Positions 33,467-40,765 of a DNA stretch of 42,542 nt are shown in pieces. Position numbers and translations under genes: made by a program. Below the pieces are notes generated by a model that saw only the letters and a program-made list of their open reading frames with translations, did not search any database and was not told where the DNA came from. Source of the DNA: Corynebacterium mendelii (GTDB lineage Bacteria; Actinomycetota; Actinomycetes; Mycobacteriales; Mycobacteriaceae); assembly GCF_017307055.1 (NCBI RefSeq), contig NZ_JAFLEQ010000008.1:663297-705838 (forward strand), read 5' to 3'. Within the stretch, counting starts at the first letter, position 1. Each line of letters opens with the position of its first letter.

Positions 33467-34387
33467 CTAGTCGGTGACGGTGATCGTCGAGCTGATCGCC
33501 CCGATTCCCGTGACAGCGACCTCCACCACATCGCCGTGGTGGAGGAATATCTGCGGATCACGGGCGAACCCCACCCCGCCGGTGGTGCCGGTGATAATGA
33601 CATCGCCCGGCGCCAGGGCAGTAAAGGAACTGATGAACTGCACCAACTGCGCCGGACCGTGCAGCAGATCGGATATCTGCGCCTGTTGCATGGTGGTGCC
33701 GTTGACCCTGGTTTCCAGCCTGGCGGATCCGGTGTCGTGATCGGCGCCGTCGGCAAGCCACGGTCCCAGGGGCGTGGAGTGCAGCAGGTTTTTCCCGGCC
33801 AGCCACTGCGGGGTGGCTTTCTGGTAATCGCGCATCGAGACATCATCGGCGATGGTGAATCCGGCGATGGCTTCCCGGGCCTGCCGGAGGGAGGGACGGA
33901 AGTTGTATCCGACGGCCCGTCCGATCACCACCGCCAGTTCGCCTTCGAAATCGAGCCGGGCGGCATTGTGGGCGGCCACCGTGATCGGGTCGAAGGGGCC
34001 GGTGAGAGTGTCGGCGAACTTGGCGAACAGGGTCGGCCGGTCCGGCAGCGGGTGGCCCATCTCCCGGATATGGCTGGTGTAGTTCAGCCCGCAGCAGAAG
34101 ATTTTTTTCGGCTGCCCGACCACCGGGGCGATCTGTGCCCTGCTGACCGTGGTCTCCCCGGTGACGGTGAAACCGGCCCGCTCAATATCGGTGATGCGTG
34201 CACCGCGGCCGATCAGGCCCGCCGCACACAAATGCCCGACATCGCGCACCGCCGGAATCAGACGGACCCTGACCGGTTCCTCCGCGCCGATCGCCCGGCC
34301 ATCGGTGGCCCGCGGGTCGGTGACGACAGCGGCGCAGGTACCGGTGCCGGTGGCAGTGGCGGTGTGGCGGATCGTCGCAAAGAGCAT
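33467..34387 (-). CDS. Fumarylacetoacetate hydrolase (FAH) family protein
   Basis: 306 aa. After a roughly 90-residue N-terminal domain comes KKIFCCGLNYTSHIREMG, then LDFEGELAVVIGRAV (metal-binding E-x-E), IAGFTIADDVSMRDYQ (metal-binding D) and GDVIITGTTGGVGFARDP. These are diagnostic of FAH-fold enzymes such as acylpyruvases, 2-oxo-hept-3-ene-dioate hydratases and oxaloacetate decarboxylases. The precise reaction is unknown; aromatic or dicarboxylate catabolism is typical. The ATG at 34387 is six bases after a GATAAT -10 (34399-34394), so probably leaderless. Divergent from an AEC transporter with 51 bp between starts. Confidence 0.88.
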   Translation of the reverse strand: MLFATIRHTATATGTGTCAAVVTDPRATDGRAIGAEEPVRVRLIPAVRDVGHLCAAGLIGRGARITDIERAGFTVTGETTVSRAQIAPVVGQPKKIFCCGLNYTSHIREMGHPLPDRPTLFAKFADTLTGPFDPITVAAHNAARLDFEGELAVVIGRAVGYNFRPSLRQAREAIAGFTIADDVSMRDYQKATPQWLAGKNLLHSTPLGPWLADGADHDTGSARLETRVNGTTMQQAQISDLLHGPAQLVQFISSFTALAPGDVIITGTTGGVGFARDPQIFLHHGDVVEVAVTGIGAISSTITVTD

Positions 34388-34438
34388 GCCCCGATTATCA
34401 CCCAAGCCTGTTTCGTCCCGCCAGCGGTGGATGCAACA

Positions 34439-35377
34439 ATGGTCGTCATGTCGGCGGTGGTCAACGGATATGCGGTGGTGGCTGTGGTGGTCGCTGTCGG
34501 TGTCCTTGTCGCGCGGTGGAATGTGTTGGGGCCATCCGCCCGGCAGATGCTCAACAGGTTCGCTTTTGTGGTGGCCACCCCGGCGCTGCTTGTCGATGTG
34601 ATCACCTCCGCCGGGCAGCCGGTCGCCGACGGCCGCCGTCTGGCGGTGATCGCCGCCAGCGCCCTGGTCACCGGGGCGGTGGTGTATGTGGCGGTGCGCC
34701 GGGTGATCGGGCTTGACCGGACGCAGTCGGTTATCGCCATGCTGGCCTCCAGCTACGTCAATTCGGCGAATCTGGGTATTCCCCTGGCGGTCTATGTTCT
34801 CGGCGACGCCGCCGCCGTGATCCCGGTTCTGGTTTTCCAGGTCGCTTTCTACGGACCGGTGGCACTGGCGGTGCTCGATGTGCTGTCCGGCAACCGTCAG
34901 GCCCGCCCGGTGATGCGGTTTGCCGCCCCGCTGCGCAACCCTATTGTGCTGGCCGCCGCCTGCGGGGTGGGGGTGGCGGCCACCGGCGGCAGCCTGCCGC
35001 CGGTGGTGGCCGAAGCGGTGCACATGATCGGTGGTGCGGCGGTGCCGGTGGCGCTGATTGTGTTCGGTATGGCCGTGGCGGAACCGCCGTATCTTCCCCA
35101 GGGCCCCAACAGGCAGGCTGTGGCGGTGGCCACGGCCGCGAAATGTCTTCTCCACCCGGCGGTTGCCGGGGTCATTGCGGTGGCGGTGTTCGGTGTCACC
35201 GGACGGGAGCTGGTCACCGCCATGGTCCTGGCCGCGCTTCCTACCGCGCAGAACGTCTACATCTATGCCGGGCAGTACGGCACCGGTCAGCAGCTGGCCC
35301 GGGACACCGCGGTGGTGACCACACTGGCGGCCATCCCGGTACTGATGGCGATCACGGTGCTGGTGCCGGGGGCGTGA
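34439..35377 (+). CDS. AEC-family (auxin efflux carrier-type) transporter
   Basis: 312-aa inner-membrane transporter with about ten hydrophobic segments. Family features are the N-terminal VLVARWNVLGPSARQMLNRF, SSYVNSANLGIPLAVYVLGD (N-x-x-N-x-G-I-P), LRNPIVLAAACGVGV and FGMAVAEPP. Bacterial AEC proteins export or exchange small organic acids. The divergent FAH-family gene suggests, by inference, a shared organic-acid substrate. The ATG at 34439 or 34448 fits the family. A much longer open frame exists upstream but is only antisense to other genes. Confidence 0.85.
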   Translation: MVVMSAVVNGYAVVAVVVAVGVLVARWNVLGPSARQMLNRFAFVVATPALLVDVITSAGQPVADGRRLAVIAASALVTGAVVYVAVRRVIGLDRTQSVIAMLASSYVNSANLGIPLAVYVLGDAAAVIPVLVFQVAFYGPVALAVLDVLSGNRQARPVMRFAAPLRNPIVLAAACGVGVAATGGSLPPVVAEAVHMIGGAAVPVALIVFGMAVAEPPYLPQGPNRQAVAVATAAKCLLHPAVAGVIAVAVFGVTGRELVTAMVLAALPTAQNVYIYAGQYGTGQQLARDTAVVTTLAAIPVLMAITVLVPGA

Positions 35378-35532
35378 ACGCAATATGCACGATTCGGTTA
35401 CAGCTTGGGGTGTATCCGGCCACACCGGCTCTCGGCAGGCTGGCTGCGGTGCATAATCGTCGCCAGCACACCCGCCGGGCGGGCCAGTGGCACGAGCCGA
35501 TCATTTGTCGCCGACTTTCGGGAGGACCCTCC

Positions 35533-36102
35533 ATGGACACGACACCACCGTTGGTGATCAGACGCTCGACCGGATCGCTGTGCCGGTCGCGGGCGACCGT
35601 CAGTTTTGTGCTGTTCGCCGTGGCGATGGCCTGTGTGTCGGTGGTCAGCTGGAATGTGCGTGCCGGAGCCGGGCACTACCAGCAGGCGGTGCTGTTCGGG
35701 GTGTCCGCCCTGTCGCTGGGGGCGATTGTGCTGGTGCTGTTCGCCGCCACCCTGTGGTGGGTCAGGCAGCGCACACCGCTGGCGGTGATCGGCGACGACC
35801 GGGTGACCATAGCCCGCACCGGGGCCAGCATCGCCACCGACACAATCGGTGCCGTACGCCTGTGGACCCAGCAGTACCCGGGGAAAACCGTCCACTATGC
35901 GGAGTTCGTGCCTCATGCCGCATCCCACAACCGGCGGCTGTCGGTGACCATCGGCAAAGACAACAAAGGCGCCATTGTCACCGAAGCCAATGACCGGCTG
36001 ACCGTGGAGATGCCCCACGGCACCCGTCCCGCGCCCGAGGATTTGGCCAACCAGTTGCGCCACCGCCTGCCGCAGGCAACCGTGACGATGATCCGCCCCT
36101 GA
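35533..36102 (+). CDS. Small membrane protein with two N-terminal helices
   Basis: 189 aa. Two membrane segments (about residues 22-42 and 55-77) precede a soluble domain of mainly beta pattern, PLAVIGDDRVTIARTG, GAVRLWTQQYPGK, LSVTIGKDNKGAIVT, ending with an amphipathic helix (PEDLANQLRHRLPQA). The layout resembles bacterial PH-domain-like membrane proteins, but no family is assigned. GGAGGA with 6-nt spacing supports the ATG. It is 155 bp after the AEC gene and ends before a large GC hairpin; probably separately transcribed. Confidence 0.75.
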   Translation: MDTTPPLVIRRSTGSLCRSRATVSFVLFAVAMACVSVVSWNVRAGAGHYQQAVLFGVSALSLGAIVLVLFAATLWWVRQRTPLAVIGDDRVTIARTGASIATDTIGAVRLWTQQYPGKTVHYAEFVPHAASHNRRLSVTIGKDNKGAIVTEANDRLTVEMPHGTRPAPEDLANQLRHRLPQATVTMIRP

Positions 36103-36206
36103 AAAACCGCGCACCGGGCAACACCGGTGGCACTGGCCACCCCCGGCCCATACTGCGTTGCGCTGCACCCGGAACCGGCCCGACCCGCCGGGGCAACGGG
36201 GACAGC

Positions 36207-36237
36207 GCCCCGCCCCCGCCGGATGCGGGGGCGGGGC
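36207..36237 (+). terminator. Large GC hairpin after the membrane protein
   Basis: A perfect 13-bp stem GCCCCGCCCCCGC (36207-36219)/GCGGGGGCGGGGC (36225-36237) has a 5-nt loop. A weak GTCTTTG tract follows 11 nt later. It lies 104 bp after the stop. Confidence 0.55.
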
Positions 36238-36257
36238 AGGGGGGAGGGTCTTTGTTG

Positions 36258-36315
36258 AAAAAAACAACTCCCCGCCTGTGGCACGCGGGTGTGACACGGT
36301 GCCGCAGGCGGGGAG
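36258..36315 (-). terminator. Intrinsic terminator of brnQ
   Basis: CTCCCCGCCTG (36268-36278) pairs with CAGGCGGGGAG (36305-36315), with an inner GGCAC/GTGCC pairing. On the minus strand it is followed by TTGTTTTTTTC. It is 30 bp after the brnQ stop. Confidence 0.88.
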
Positions 36316-36345
36316 AAAGTCAGGTCAGTGGCTGTGGGGCGGGGT

Positions 36346-37959
36346 TTATTTTTCCGTGGGCGCGGAGTCTGATTGCGACAGCGACTGGTGGTGGGACTGC
36401 GCCGTGGAGATCGCCTCATCGAGGGCTTTGAGCCGGGCTTTGGCTTCCGCGCGTTCGCAATGCAGGGCCGCCAGCCGGTGATCGACCTGGTCGAGTTTGT
36501 CCGGGCCGTCGGCGCCGGGCCTGTCCGGATGTTCGATCAACACCGCTTCTTCCAGCGCTTCCACATCGCGGTGTCCGCCGCGCAGTTCCGCTTCCAGCTG
36601 GTGTTCCCCGCCGACCGGTACCGCCCGGACCGGGCGCAGCACCAGATCCAGCACGTAACCGGCCGCCGCGCCCACCAGGCTGGGAACCACCCAACCCAAA
36701 TCCTGCTCATGGGCCGGGGACCAGTCGATGATCGGACTGATGATGCCGGGGGCGATATCCAGGCTCAGGGCGGTCATCAGGGCCGACCAGACAACCGCGA
36801 CAAACAGGGCGATACGGAAAGCCCAGTACAGCTTGCGGCGGAACACCGGTTCGATGAGGGTCAAAAACACCAGGGTGATCGCCGCCGGGTAGAGGAAACC
36901 GATGATCGGCCCGGCGATGGCCAGCACCTGCTGCAGGCCCAGAGTGGACACCCCCAGCGAAATCAGGGCGAACACCACCGCCCAGGTCCGGTAGCTGACC
37001 GAGGGGACGATGCGGTGGAAAAACTCACTGGTCGCACCGATCAGGCCGGCCGCGGTCGACAGGCAGGCCAGCAGCACAATCAGTCCGAAAACAATCATGC
37101 CGGGAGTACCCATGGTCGTCTGGGCGGCGTGGGTGAGAAGCGCGGCCCCGTCGGGGAAGGCGCCCGGGTTGTCGACTTTCTGTCCGATCATGCCCAGACC
37201 GACGTAGATGACCGCCAGCAGCGCACCGGCAATGATCGCCGCCGCGCCTACCCCGCGCACCAGCACCGGGCCGTTGGGAACACCCTTGTAGCGCAGCGAG
37301 GAAACAATCATGATGCCGAAGGCCAGTGCCGCCAGCGAATCCATGGTCATGTATCCCTTGATCAGTCCGGCCGACATCGGGTGATCGGTGTAGACCCCGG
37401 AGACCTCACCGGGGTTGCCGGGCAGGTTCACCATCGACAGCACCACCAACACAACCAGCAGGGCCAGCAGGCAGGGGGTGAGGTATTTGCCGAGCTTGTC
37501 CACCAGGCCGGACGGGTCGAAAGCCAGGGCCAGGGCGATGGCGAAGTAGACCGCCGCAAAGATCACCGCGGCGGTGGTCGAATCGTATCCGGTGATCGGG
37601 GTGACCGCGGTGGAGAAACTGACCACCGCGGTGCGCGGCAGCGCATAGAAGGCGCCGATGGCCAGATACACCAGCACCGGGAACATCAGGCCGAAGATCT
37701 TGCCGCCCCGGTGCGCCAGGTCGTAGATGTCGTTGCCGGTGATGGCCACCGCAATGACACTGATCACCGGCAGAGCCACACCGGCCAGCAGAAAGCCGGT
37801 GATCGCCGGTGCGAAGGACGTCCCGGCTTCCGCGCCGAGCATCGGCGGGAAAATCAGGTTTCCGGCGCCGAAAAACATCGAAAACAGCATTAAAGCCGCG
37901 ATGGTGACAGAGGCGGCGATGGTGGGGGACTTTGTGGGGGCCGTGGTCCCGGTGGTCAT
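36346..37959 (-). CDS. brnQ: Branched-chain amino acid carrier BrnQ with C-terminal extension
   Basis: 537-aa sodium-coupled Ile/Leu/Val importer family (LivCS), inner membrane. ALMLFSMFFGAGNLIFPPMLG at the N-terminus is the family signature, followed by about twelve hydrophobic segments (LPRTAVVSFSTAV, VVLSMVNLPGNPGE, CLSTAAGLIGATSEFFHRI, LGLQQVLAIAGPIIGFLYPA). Typical members have about 430 residues; this one has roughly 100 extra hydrophilic residues at the C-terminus with a heptad-like HRLAALHCERAEAKARLKAL stretch. ATG 37959 is preceded by AGGAAAA. It lies 282 bp downstream of aecD on the same strand, as in C. glutamicum, where aecD and brnQ have been described as adjacent. Confidence 0.92.
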   Translation of the reverse strand: MTTGTTAPTKSPTIAASVTIAALMLFSMFFGAGNLIFPPMLGAEAGTSFAPAITGFLLAGVALPVISVIAVAITGNDIYDLAHRGGKIFGLMFPVLVYLAIGAFYALPRTAVVSFSTAVTPITGYDSTTAAVIFAAVYFAIALALAFDPSGLVDKLGKYLTPCLLALLVVLVVLSMVNLPGNPGEVSGVYTDHPMSAGLIKGYMTMDSLAALAFGIMIVSSLRYKGVPNGPVLVRGVGAAAIIAGALLAVIYVGLGMIGQKVDNPGAFPDGAALLTHAAQTTMGTPGMIVFGLIVLLACLSTAAGLIGATSEFFHRIVPSVSYRTWAVVFALISLGVSTLGLQQVLAIAGPIIGFLYPAAITLVFLTLIEPVFRRKLYWAFRIALFVAVVWSALMTALSLDIAPGIISPIIDWSPAHEQDLGWVVPSLVGAAAGYVLDLVLRPVRAVPVGGEHQLEAELRGGHRDVEALEEAVLIEHPDRPGADGPDKLDQVDHRLAALHCERAEAKARLKALDEAISTAQSHHQSLSQSDSAPTEK

Positions 37960-38241
37960 GGAAATTTTTCCTGTCGCTGGGAAGGTTGTCGCATACCCGC
38001 CGGACACGGCTCCCGCCCCCCGTCCGATACGGATGGGGATATTGCCGGAAAGTGTCCACTGTGTGGGATGCAAAAACTGTATAATGGGATTGGTTTGGGA
38101 AAACAGGTGACAGTATATCCGTTCGGACACTGAAAGTGCCCGTGTTTGCCCGAATTGTGTCCTGTCAGCCCGGCACGTTAGCACGTTCCCACCGGTTGGC
38201 CACATTCCGAGTCATGCCCGGCCGGTTGTTTTCCGGGCAGC
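37960..38241 (-). promoter_or_regulatory. aecD-brnQ spacer with probable brnQ promoter
   Basis: 282 bp. On the minus strand an A/T-rich patch, CCCATTATACAG, around 38075-38095 is a -10 candidate, about 120 bp before the brnQ ATG. No ORF or terminator with a T-run is seen after aecD, so read-through from aecD is possible. Confidence 0.35.
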
Positions 38242-39402
38242 TCACCCGGGCAGCCGGGAATGTTTTTTCACCGCATCAGCCATCCGGTCGACCGCTTCGG
38301 CGAGGGTATCGCGCCGGCAGGCGAAGTTGATGCGGGCGTGATGCTCACCGCCGTCACCGAAACACGTCCCCTCATTCAGGGCCACCCGGGCCTGCCGGAG
38401 GAAAAACGCGGCGGGACTGTCGGCCACCGGGGTGTCCGAGAAATCGATCCACGACAGATACGAGGCCTCCGGGGTGGTGACCGTGGCCCCGGCAATGGCC
38501 TCCGGGAGAGTCCTGGCCAACCAGTCCCGGTTGCCTTTCAGATACTCCAGCTGCCGGTCGAGGAAACTCAGCGGCGCGGTGTAACAGGCTTCGGCGGCAA
38601 CCAGCCCCAGGGTGGAAAACCCCTCCCGGAAATAGGGTTCAAGACCGTCGAAGACTTCCACATCCCCGGGATTGGTGAAAATGATCTGGGCGCATTTCAG
38701 CCCGGCCACATTCCACGCCTTCGACCCTGCGGTCAGCGTGATCGTCACCGCGGCAGCGGTGTCACTGACCGACGCCATGGCCACATGCGGCCGGTCATAG
38801 ACCAGCGGGCAGTGGATTTCATCGCTGATGATCCGCGCCCCGTGCCGGGCGGCCGATTCGGCCAACTCCCGCAGCAGCTGCGGGGAATGGGTCAAACCCA
38901 GCGGATTGTGCGGATTGCACAAAATCAGGCAGCCCGCGCCCTTTTTGAACAGGGAGTCGATATGGTCGACATCCGGCTCCAGCCGGCCGTCGGCGCCGGG
39001 AATATAGGTGGTGGTCATCGTCATCCTGCCCGCCATCGGCCCCAGCCTCAGAAACGGCGGATACGCCGGAACCGCCACCACCACCGGGCTGTCCGGGCGG
39101 GTGAAATGCCTGATCGCCAGAAGCAGCCCGCCAACCACATCGGCGGTCGGCCGGACAAAATCAGGATTGACCGCAAAACCGTGGCGGGCGGCGGAAAACT
39201 CCGCCAGGGCCTTCTCCATGCGGCCATCAGGGGCCGGGTAACCGAAACGCTCCTGCTCGACAGCCCCGGACAGGGCATCGACAATATGCGGGCAGGTGGC
39301 GAAATCGGATTCAGCCACCCACAACGGCAACACATCATCCGGGTAGGCCGTCCATTTGACGGTGGCACGGCGGCGCAGCACATCGAGACCGGGAAGATTC
39401 AT
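38242..39402 (-). CDS. aecD: Cystathionine beta-lyase / C-S lyase, MalY-PatB type
   Basis: 386-aa PLP-dependent fold-type I enzyme cleaving C-S bonds (cystathionine to homocysteine, pyruvate and ammonia; S-aminoethylcysteine degradation in C. glutamicum). N-terminal KWTAYPDDVLPLWVAESDF is the MalY/PatB signature. NPHNPLG, ISDEIHCPLVYD and the PLP lysine in TAGSKAWNVAGLKCA are seen, and the Arg of ARINFACRR near the end binds the carboxylate. The ATG at 39402 lies six bases downstream of TATTCT (-10, 39414-39409), so the transcript is probably leaderless; no Shine-Dalgarno is present. A TTG two codons upstream is less likely. brnQ follows on the same strand. Confidence 0.92.
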   Translation of the reverse strand: MNLPGLDVLRRRATVKWTAYPDDVLPLWVAESDFATCPHIVDALSGAVEQERFGYPAPDGRMEKALAEFSAARHGFAVNPDFVRPTADVVGGLLLAIRHFTRPDSPVVVAVPAYPPFLRLGPMAGRMTMTTTYIPGADGRLEPDVDHIDSLFKKGAGCLILCNPHNPLGLTHSPQLLRELAESAARHGARIISDEIHCPLVYDRPHVAMASVSDTAAAVTITLTAGSKAWNVAGLKCAQIIFTNPGDVEVFDGLEPYFREGFSTLGLVAAEACYTAPLSFLDRQLEYLKGNRDWLARTLPEAIAGATVTTPEASYLSWIDFSDTPVADSPAAFFLRQARVALNEGTCFGDGGEHHARINFACRRDTLAEAVDRMADAVKKHSRLPG

Positions 39403-39408
39403 GCCCAA

Positions 39409-39414
39409 AGAATA
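39409..39414 (-). promoter_or_regulatory. -10 element of aecD (leaderless start)
   Basis: TATTCT on the minus strand is six nucleotides before the ATG at 39402, the spacing expected when transcription starts at the A of ATG. Confidence 0.45.
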
Positions 39415-39539
39415 GACAACCGGCGCGCCGGTCCGCCGCGCCGGGGACGATAAGGCAAAATACCCCCACCGGCCCCAACCGGGCTAGCCTTGAGACCACA
39501 ACATCCATCCCTTTTCCCGACCCGCTGGAGCAAACCACC

Positions 39540-40130
39540 GTGGCAGATAACAACCGGCTGCGGCGCAGTGCCACCGGGGCGGCGCTCGGCCTGGTCGGCC
39601 TGGCCGCGTCCGCCACCACCGGCTGCACCGCCATCCACGACTTCATGAACGAGGACCGCGCGCCCCTGGTGGCCACCGTCGCCCCCATACCGGAAGCCGA
39701 TGAAGGCCAACCCACCAGTTCCTTCGTTCCGGCACCACCGGTTCCCACAACAGTGACCGAAAGCCTGGTCAGCCAGCCCCCGGTCGACGACGCCCAACTC
39801 AACTGCACCTGGCGGTTGCAGTCACTGGCCTACGGCAACCTGCGCGGTGGGGTGGTGCACCTGATGATCACCAACAACAATCCCGTGCCGCTGCCGCCGT
39901 CGGCCATTCCGGAACCCGTACTGGTGGTGCGCAACCCGCAGGGGGAGGAAACCGTCATCGATCTGCTCGATGAACAAAGCTCCGGGATCGTCAACGGGCT
40001 GGATGTGCCGCTGGGGCCGCATGCGACCACCACCATCTCCTACGCGGTGGACACCACCCCGCCCAATGCCTACGACGCCACACTGACCATCGGGGACGTC
40101 AGCTGGCAGGGAAACCTCGGGCAGGTCTAG
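39540..40130 (+). CDS. Small exported protein, possible lipoprotein
   Basis: 196 aa from GTG 39540 with GGAG about 10 nt upstream. The N-terminus RLRRSATGAALGLVGLAASA then TTGCTA looks like a twin-Arg/hydrophobic export signal with a non-ideal lipobox (Cys29). A Pro/Thr-rich linker (VPAPPVPTTVTES) leads to a beta-rich domain: LNCTWRLQSLAYGNLRGGVV, ITNNNPVPLPPSAIPEPVLV, GPHATTTISYAVDTTP. This is similar in layout to DUF4352-like immunoglobulin modules, but no family is assigned. Divergent from aecD. A T7SS-like gene lies 635 bp downstream on the same strand. Confidence 0.72.
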   Translation: MADNNRLRRSATGAALGLVGLAASATTGCTAIHDFMNEDRAPLVATVAPIPEADEGQPTSSFVPAPPVPTTVTESLVSQPPVDDAQLNCTWRLQSLAYGNLRGGVVHLMITNNNPVPLPPSAIPEPVLVVRNPQGEETVIDLLDEQSSGIVNGLDVPLGPHATTTISYAVDTTPPNAYDATLTIGDVSWQGNLGQV

Positions 40131-40765
40131 CCCACGCCGGTGGTTACCCCCCCATCCGGGGACAACACCCGTGCCGTCAGCCCGGTAACCGCCCGGCGGT
40201 CAACCACCCCCGCCGGCGATCCGTTAAGAAGGTGAAAAACCGCAGGCAAAAATAGATTTTGCCGGTTGTGGCGGGGGTGCCTGAAATGGGGTGATTGAAC
40301 CAATCACGCCCCAACCCGGTCCTAACACCCCGAGTACGGCACCCGGCGATCCGCACGATCGCACCCTGTGCCGGCGACGGTGTTTGTTTTTTTCATCAGA
40401 CCCCGGTAACCCACAGTCAGTCACCCTCCCCTGTATCCCGGCTGGCGGGAACGTTACCCACGGGACATCCACCGCCGTCGACCACAGGACGCGCCCACCG
40501 CGGCCGTCGGGGTCCCATCCGGTACCGGTCCACCGGCCGGCGGCGAGCTGTGTGTTCGGGCATCACCTGCCCTTGTCCGCGAACCGCCGGTTGCGTTGAT
40601 GACCGGATGGGACAGGCCGTACCGCGCCGGGGTGCGGCGGAACCGGGTACGGCAACGTTCCGGCCCACCCCAGCACCCGGAAGAAACGGTGGCAGAAGGC
40701 CGCACCACAAAAATGGCGGTGGCCGCATCCTGCCGATATCCCCATTCCCACGCCCGGAGCACACG
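40131..40765. other. Non-coding spacer with a GTGATTG/CAATCAC dyad
   Basis: 635 bp without a convincing gene. GGTTACC/GGTAACC inverted copies lie at about 40142-40190. A perfect 7-bp dyad with 3-nt spacer lies at 40291-40307 (extended by GGG/CCCC flanks) and could be an operator or a hairpin. The remaining open frames are antisense-like or low quality. A GGAG at about 40756 precedes the downstream ATG. Confidence 0.4.

Noticed and set aside
32249..34438. Long N-terminal extension of the AEC transporter frame
   Set aside because: Open only because it is antisense to the binding-protein and FAH genes; family length fits the start at 34439.
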